Made by a program: the position numbers and the translations under genes
Source: Clostridiales bacterium
GTDB lineage: Bacteria; Bacillota; Clostridia; Lachnospirales; Lachnospiraceae
NCBI GenBank assembly: GCA_019423795.1
Contig: JAHZAT010000085.1
Location: 1-10,286, forward strand
DNA length: 10,286 bases
Reading direction: 5' to 3'
Shown: positions 5,507 through 10,286 of the stretch, one piece after another
Layout: every line of letters starts with the position of its first letter
Position numbering within the stretch: the stretch's first letter is position 1
The notes under the pieces: model-generated
The model's database searches: none
What the model saw: the letters and a program-made list of their open reading frames with translations, nothing else
What the model was told of the DNA's origin: nothing

Positions 5507-8500
5507 GTGTTAGAACATATATTAAAAGACGATCCGGTATACAGACAATTAAAGGATGAGATCGAAGATTACTGTGGCCCGGTTCTTGTATCAGGATGCA
5601 CCGATACAGCCAAATGGCATCTGACCAGTCTGATCGGAAATCATAAGAAAAAGCAATTTAAGATTATCATCGTACCAGACGAGAACAAAGCAAGACAATG
5701 GGTTGAGGCAAGTCATTTCTTTGGAGAAAAGGTTCAGTATATTCCAGCAAAAGATCCATTATTCTATACAGCCGATGTTCATGGAAATGCAATCGCAAGA
5801 GACCGTATGCTGGCAATCAAGAAGATCGTGGATGACAAATGTGGAACCTTTGTGATGACGATCGATGCTGTGATGGATCAGGTTGTTCCATTAAGTGATA
5901 TCAAGAATCATAAGATGACGTTTAAAATGGGAGAGACACTGGAAGAGGCAACGATCGCAGAAGAATTTGTTGCCAGAGGCTACGAAAAAGCACCATTTGT
6001 TGAGGCTCCAGGCGAGTTTGCTGTGCGAGGAGGAATCATTGATATTTTCCCATACACGCAGGAAAGCCCATATCGTATCGAACTATGGGGAGATGAAATT
6101 GATTCGATCCGAAGTTTTGATAAAGAAAGCCAAAGATCCATCGAAGAAGTCGATACTCTGACCATTTATCCGGCATCAGAGATCATTTTAAACCAGCCAA
6201 GGATTGAACATGGTCTTCGAAATATGGAAGAAGATTATGAGAAGTTATCACAGAAGTTTAAAAAAGAAAAAAAATATGATCAGGAAGCCCGCCTAAGAAA
6301 AGAAATGGACCGTGTTCGTGAGGAATTAAGGGAACTTCATATGTTGATCGGAGTAGAAGGTTATCTCCCATATTTTTATGAAAATACAGAATGCATCTTA
6401 GATTATTTTCCAGAAGAAAGCATGATCTATATGGATGAACCAAAACATATCAGAGAACGTGCAGATGCATTTTATCTGGAATTCTCAGAGAGTATGAAAA
6501 GCCGTCTGGAAGGTGGGTATCTTTTGCCTAAACAGGCAAATACGGTGACAAATTATGAGAGTATTTTATATCAGATCGAGAAACATAAGATGCTATGTTA
6601 TTCGATCTTATCTGCTGAGATCAATGATTTTAGAGTTGCTAGAATCTTATTTATGGATACAAAATCCATTCAGTCTTATAACAACAGTTTTGAGCAGTTA
6701 GTCAAAGATCTTACCAAATATCAGAGTAAGGACTACAGGATCGTTGTTGCTTCTCCATCTGTTACAAGAGCGAAACGTCTAAGCAGTGATCTGAGAGAAA
6801 ATGGTTTGGTTGTGACATATGATAAGGACTTGAAATATGGAGTGGAAGCAGGGCAGATTGTTGTCACAGCAGGAAAGCTTCTGACAGGAATTGAATATCC
6901 GGCAGCCAAATGGGTATTGATCTCAGAAGGAGACATTTTCAAAGGAAGAGAAGAAAAAAAGCGCCGAAAGAAAGAGAAGAAAAAACAAGGAGAAAAGATC
7001 CGAAGTTTTGCAGATATCAATATCGGTGATTACGTTGTTCATGAAAAACATGGAGTCGGTATTTACCGCGGAATCGAAAAGATCACAACAGATGGGGTTG
7101 AAAAGGATTACATCAGTATTGAATATCAGGGCGGTGATAATTTATTTATTTTAGCATCAGCCCTAGATCAGATCGCAAAATACGCAAGTGCAAATGCAAG
7201 AAAGCCGAAACTTCATAAATTAGGTGGAAATGAATGGAAGAAGACGAAAACACGTGTCAAAGGTCAAGTCAAAGATATTGCGGAAGAACTCGTGCAGTTA
7301 TATGCACTAAGACAGGCAAAAGAAGGATATGTCTATGACAAGGACACTGTATGGCAGAAAGAGTTTGAAGAATTATTTCCATACGATGAAACGCAGGATC
7401 AGTTAAATGCGATCGATGATACGAAAAGGGATATGGAAAGCAAGAAGATCATGGACCGACTGATCTGTGGAGATGTCGGGTATGGCAAGACAGAAGTAGC
7501 GATCCGTGCAGCATTTAAGGCAGTAGACAATGGAAAACAGGTGGCGTATCTCGTACCAACCACGATCCTTGCACAGCAGCATTACAATACATTTGCACAG
7601 AGATTTCATGATTACCCGATCACCGTACGCATGATGTCCAGATTCTGCACAGCAAAAGAGCAGAAAGAGACGATCGAAGGACTCAAAAATGGAACGGTAG
7701 ATGTTGTGATCGGAACGCATCGCTTATTGTCCAAAGACATGCAGTATAAGAATCTGGGACTGCTCGTAATTGATGAAGAACAGCGTTTTGGAGTGACACA
7801 TAAAGAAAAGATCAAGACAATGAAAAAAGATGTCGATGTCTTATCATTATCTGCTACACCAATTCCAAGAACCCTGCATATGAGTCTGATCGGAATCCGT
7901 GACATGAGTGTATTAGAAGAACCACCGCATGACCGAAGAGCGATCCAGACATATGTTATGGAATATAATGAAGAACTGGTCAAAGAAGCGGTCTACCGCG
8001 AAATGACACGTGGCGGGCAGGTATATTATGTGTATAACCGCGTCAATAATATCGCAGAAGTGACAGCCGAATTACAGAGATTGCTTCCAGATGCGAAAGT
8101 TGCATTTGCCCACGGACAGATGAAAGAACGCGAACTGGAAGAGATCATGATGGGATTTATGAACCATGAGATCGATGTATTGGTATCCACAACGATCATC
8201 GAGACAGGACTAGATATTCCGAATGTAAACACAATGATCATTCACGATGCCAACCAGCTTGGGTTGTCCCAGTTGTATCAGTTAAGAGGACGTGTCGGAA
8301 GATCGAATCGAAATGCATTTGCATTTTTGATGTACAAAAAAAACACACTGTTAAAAGAAACCGCAGAAAAACGATTACAGGCAATCCGGGAATTTACAGA
8401 TCTGGGATCCGGTTATAAGATCGCAATGCGAGATCTGGAGATCCGCGGAGCAGGAAATCTTTTGGGACAGGCACAATCCGGTCATATGGAAGCAGTTGGA

Positions 8501-9028
8501 TACGATCTGTATTGCAAGATGCTGAATGAAGCAGTCTTGAGATTAAAAGGCGAATTAAAAGACGAGGATGAATTTGACACAACACTCGATCTCGACATCA
8601 ATGCATTTATTCCATCAACGTATGTGTATAATGAATATCAAAAACTGGAATTATACAAACGTATTTCATCTATTGAATCCAAAGATGAAATGGAAGATAT
8701 GACAGATGAGTTGATCGACCGCTTTGGGGAAATGCCGAAAGCAGTCTACAATCTGTTATATGTTGCATATTTGAAATCATTAGCACACCACGCTTATATG
8801 ACAGATGTGAAACAAAAAGGAGAAAAAGTCTCATTTGAAATGAAACCAGATGCAGCCGTGGACGTAGAAAAAATTCCAGTGGTATTAGAAGAATACAAAC
8901 GTGAATTATCCTTCCAGGCAGGCAAGAATCCGACATTTGTACTGGATCTGTCAAAGACAAAGAAAGTGAAGCAGTTAGAAAAGATTGAACATTGTGTGAA
9001 CTCGCTCAATTCATTGATAATCCAATAA
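5507..9028 (+). CDS. mfd: Transcription-repair coupling factor Mfd
   Basis: ATP-driven DNA translocase that pushes stalled RNA polymerase off damaged templates and recruits UvrA for nucleotide excision repair. At 1173 residues it is full length. In order: UvrB-like N-terminal module (about 1-350) with no intact Walker A, including the conserved FAVRGGIIDIFP (171-182); middle domain; Lys/Arg-rich linker (479-497); RNA polymerase-interacting CarD-like domain (about 500-570, INIGDYVVHEKHGVGIYRG); RecG-like translocase with GDVGYGKTE (655-663, Walker A), DEEQ (756-759), SATPIPRT (782-789) and QLRGRVGRS (925-933); TRG region (about 955-1002, IRGAGNLLGQAQSGH); C-terminal D7 domain. It starts at GTG 5507, 9 bases after the pth stop, with AGGGA (5496-5500) overlapping that stop, which suggests translational coupling. 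No terminator follows; its last codons carry the promoter of the next gene. Confidence 0.97.
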   Translation: MLEHILKDDPVYRQLKDEIEDYCGPVLVSGCTDTAKWHLTSLIGNHKKKQFKIIIVPDENKARQWVEASHFFGEKVQYIPAKDPLFYTADVHGNAIARDRMLAIKKIVDDKCGTFVMTIDAVMDQVVPLSDIKNHKMTFKMGETLEEATIAEEFVARGYEKAPFVEAPGEFAVRGGIIDIFPYTQESPYRIELWGDEIDSIRSFDKESQRSIEEVDTLTIYPASEIILNQPRIEHGLRNMEEDYEKLSQKFKKEKKYDQEARLRKEMDRVREELRELHMLIGVEGYLPYFYENTECILDYFPEESMIYMDEPKHIRERADAFYLEFSESMKSRLEGGYLLPKQANTVTNYESILYQIEKHKMLCYSILSAEINDFRVARILFMDTKSIQSYNNSFEQLVKDLTKYQSKDYRIVVASPSVTRAKRLSSDLRENGLVVTYDKDLKYGVEAGQIVVTAGKLLTGIEYPAAKWVLISEGDIFKGREEKKRRKKEKKKQGEKIRSFADINIGDYVVHEKHGVGIYRGIEKITTDGVEKDYISIEYQGGDNLFILASALDQIAKYASANARKPKLHKLGGNEWKKTKTRVKGQVKDIAEELVQLYALRQAKEGYVYDKDTVWQKEFEELFPYDETQDQLNAIDDTKRDMESKKIMDRLICGDVGYGKTEVAIRAAFKAVDNGKQVAYLVPTTILAQQHYNTFAQRFHDYPITVRMMSRFCTAKEQKETIEGLKNGTVDVVIGTHRLLSKDMQYKNLGLLVIDEEQRFGVTHKEKIKTMKKDVDVLSLSATPIPRTLHMSLIGIRDMSVLEEPPHDRRAIQTYVMEYNEELVKEAVYREMTRGGQVYYVYNRVNNIAEVTAELQRLLPDAKVAFAHGQMKERELEEIMMGFMNHEIDVLVSTTIIETGLDIPNVNTMIIHDANQLGLSQLYQLRGRVGRSNRNAFAFLMYKKNTLLKETAEKRLQAIREFTDLGSGYKIAMRDLEIRGAGNLLGQAQSGHMEAVGYDLYCKMLNEAVLRLKGELKDEDEFDTTLDLDINAFIPSTYVYNEYQKLELYKRISSIESKDEMEDMTDELIDRFGEMPKAVYNLLYVAYLKSLAHHAYMTDVKQKGEKVSFEMKPDAAVDVEKIPVVLEEYKRELSFQAGKNPTFVLDLSKTKKVKQLEKIEHCVNSLNSLIIQ

Positions 9029-9042
9029 GTTTGTGCTATAAT
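9014..9042 (+). promoter_or_regulatory. Extended -10 promoter of the lipoprotein gene, inside the mfd 3' end
   Basis: TTGATA (9014-9019) and a perfect TATAAT (9037-9042) are 17 bases apart, with an extended -10 TG at 9034-9035 (TGCTATAAT). The -35 box lies in the last mfd codons. Predicted start is near 9049, giving about 43 bases of leader. This is the strongest promoter match in the window and suggests high expression of the lipoprotein independent of mfd. Confidence 0.85.
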
Positions 9043-9091
9043 ATCGCCAGACATTAGCCTAATATAATCATAATATGAAGGAGAAAATGAA

Positions 9092-10201
9092 ATGAAGAAA
9101 TTAGCAAAGAAGTTGCTATGTTTAACTGCAGTTCTTGCGTTAACTCTTTCTTTATTTACAGGATGTAAAAGCAAGAATGAGAAGACATTATTTGAATATG
9201 CAGGACAAGAAGTAACATTCCAGGAAGCACATGTATATGCAAGAATCATGCAGTATCAGGCAGAAGCTCAGTACGGAGCATACTTCGGAGACAGCATGTG
9301 GTCTATGCAGGTCGGAACAGACAGCAAAGGAAAGAAGATCACAATGCAGCAGTCTGTCAAAGACAGCGTTATCAACCAGTTAAAACAGATCAAAGTTTTA
9401 GCAGCACACGCAGACGACTACAACGTGAAGTTAACAAAATCTGAGAAGAAGCAGATCAAAGAAAGCGTAACTGCCTTCGCAAAAGACTCAACAGGTAAGA
9501 AAGTCATGAAGAAGACAGAAGCAGATAAAGATATGATCCAGAAACTGTACGAAGAAAGCACGATCGCAAGTAAAGTTATGCAGGCGATCATCAAGAAAGC
9601 AAACGTTACAGTAACAGATGACGAAGCCAAAACTGTCAAAGTCTACAAACTTGTTTTCACAACAAAGACAACAGACAGCAAGACAGGAAAAGAAAAAGAC
9701 ATGACAGCCGCTGAGAAGAAAGATCAGCTAAAGAAAGCAAAATCCGCATTAAAGATGATCAAGAAAGGTCAGAGTATCAGCTCTGTAGCTAAGAAGTTCA
9801 GCGTAAACTCTGACAACGAAGAATCCTATACAAAAGGAAAAGCCACATTAGGAACAAAATTCGAAACAGCAGCAGCAAAACTTAAGAAGAACCAGGTAAG
9901 CGGAGTCGTAGAATTAGACGATGCATACGTGATCATCAAGATGTTAAATCCAAACGACACAACAGCAGCTGCATCAAATAAATCCACACTGCTTCAGGAA
10001 AAACAGCAGGCAGCATACGAGAAAGTCTACAAGAAGTGGACAAAAGATGCTGACAAGAAGTGGGATGACAAGAAGTCTGTAGATCAGGATCTGTGGAAAG
10101 AAGTTAAGTTCAAATATAAAGCTACAACAGCATCTACAGCAGCAACAACAACTACTACAACAGCAGCTAAGAACACAACAACAGCTGCGAAGAATAAATA
10201 A
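9092..10201 (+). CDS. PrsA/SurA-like peptidyl-prolyl isomerase-family lipoprotein
   Basis: Predicted membrane-anchored extracytoplasmic folding factor of 369 residues. Residues 1-24 form a lipoprotein signal (MKKLAKK, hydrophobic core, LFTGC) with C25 as the lipidated residue. Residues about 30-170 are a helical, SurA/trigger-factor-like chaperone region. Residues about 182-286 align in outline with a parvulin (PpiC) domain: VYKLVF, then SVAKKFSVNSD (231-241), then a closing VVELDDAYVIIKML strand pair. The two histidines expected in active parvulins appear replaced (Lys in the first strand, Tyr in the last), so isomerase activity is doubtful and a chaperone-only role is plausible. A helical C-domain (about 295-342) and a low-complexity Ala/Thr/Asn/Lys tail (344-369) end the protein. 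Start ATG 9092 has AAGGAG at 9078-9083, 8 bases upstream. It lies after pth-mfd with its own promoter and terminator. Family assignment is good; activity is inference. Confidence 0.85.
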   Translation: MKKLAKKLLCLTAVLALTLSLFTGCKSKNEKTLFEYAGQEVTFQEAHVYARIMQYQAEAQYGAYFGDSMWSMQVGTDSKGKKITMQQSVKDSVINQLKQIKVLAAHADDYNVKLTKSEKKQIKESVTAFAKDSTGKKVMKKTEADKDMIQKLYEESTIASKVMQAIIKKANVTVTDDEAKTVKVYKLVFTTKTTDSKTGKEKDMTAAEKKDQLKKAKSALKMIKKGQSISSVAKKFSVNSDNEESYTKGKATLGTKFETAAAKLKKNQVSGVVELDDAYVIIKMLNPNDTTAAASNKSTLLQEKQQAAYEKVYKKWTKDADKKWDDKKSVDQDLWKEVKFKYKATTASTAATTTTTTAAKNTTTAAKNK

Positions 10202-10230
10202 TTATAAAAGAGTAAATAATTACAAGAAAT

Positions 10231-10273
10231 AAAAAGACCGGAGATAACGGGAATAGTTATCTCCGGTCTTTTT
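10231..10273 (+). terminator. Strong, symmetric intrinsic terminator
   Basis: A perfect 13-bp stem, 10236-10248 (GACCGGAGATAAC) with 10256-10268 (GTTATCTCCGGTC), has a 7-base loop and is flanked by A5 (10231-10235) and T5 (10269-10273), making 18 bp in all. The flanking A and T runs let it work on both strands, so it may also stop a converging transcript from beyond the window. Confidence 0.93.
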
Positions 10274-10286
10274 GACTTTCTGTGAT

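Noticed and set aside
6950..6997. A-rich stretch in mfd encoding a Lys/Arg block, as a possible slippage or frameshift site
   Set aside because: The frame is intact on both sides and the stretch matches a variable linker just before the polymerase-binding domain; no alternative product is suggested.
10112..10198. ACA/ACT/GCA-rich 3' end of the lipoprotein gene as a tandem repeat element
   Set aside because: It is irregular codon-level low complexity in frame (Ala/Thr tail), not a true repeat unit.

Overview
The window comes from a low-GC Gram-positive anaerobe, most probably a Lachnospiraceae-type member of the Clostridia (an Anaerostipes-like genome would fit, but the species cannot be named from sequence alone). 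The basis is the A-rich coding strand, strong AGGAGG-type ribosome binding sites, a lipobox signal peptide, secreted proteins with bacterial Ig-like plus Fn3-like tails, and the gene order pth-mfd-peptidyl-prolyl isomerase. All six full genes and one leader-peptide gene are on the + strand. There are no RNA genes, mobile elements, CRISPR arrays or pseudogenes.

Layout: (1) 41-2155, a secreted metallophosphoesterase with a purple-acid-phosphatase-like fold, an Ig-like and an Fn3-like tail, closed by a terminator at 2195-2256. (2) 2296-3417, a YibE/F-family membrane protein. (3) 3486-4797, a DAHP synthase unit: promoter, a 38-codon leader peptide packed with Phe and Tyr codons, an attenuator, and the aromatic-pathway entry enzyme. 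(4) 4810-9028, a pth-mfd operon (peptidyl-tRNA hydrolase and transcription-repair coupling factor) behind a promoter and a hairpin. (5) 9014-10273, a PrsA/SurA-like lipoprotein with its own near-consensus extended -10 promoter and a strong 18-bp terminator.

The most notable signal is the leader region of the DAHP synthase gene. The gene for a 38-residue peptide (3543-3659) carries 11 Phe/Tyr codons within 16 consecutive codons. The RNA can form three mutually exclusive helices: an anti-antiterminator (3557-3572 with 3621-3637) whose loop is exactly the aromatic codon run, an antiterminator (3621-3640 with 3682-3700), and an intrinsic terminator (3682-3711 plus T-tract). This is a complete ribosome-mediated attenuator sensing charged tRNA-Phe/tRNA-Tyr. 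It replaces the T-box that would be more usual in Firmicutes, and it acts on an enzyme whose N-terminal domain is of the type that gives Tyr/Phe feedback inhibition in relatives. The longest reading frame of the DAHP synthase begins inside the terminator hairpin, so automatic annotation would probably mis-start the enzyme and miss the leader gene.

The other genes are mostly housekeeping or cell-envelope genes. Points of secondary interest are a promoter lying upstream of the hairpin that precedes pth, a PrsA-like protein lacking the catalytic histidines of parvulins, and a marked excess of GATC tetranucleotides across the window.
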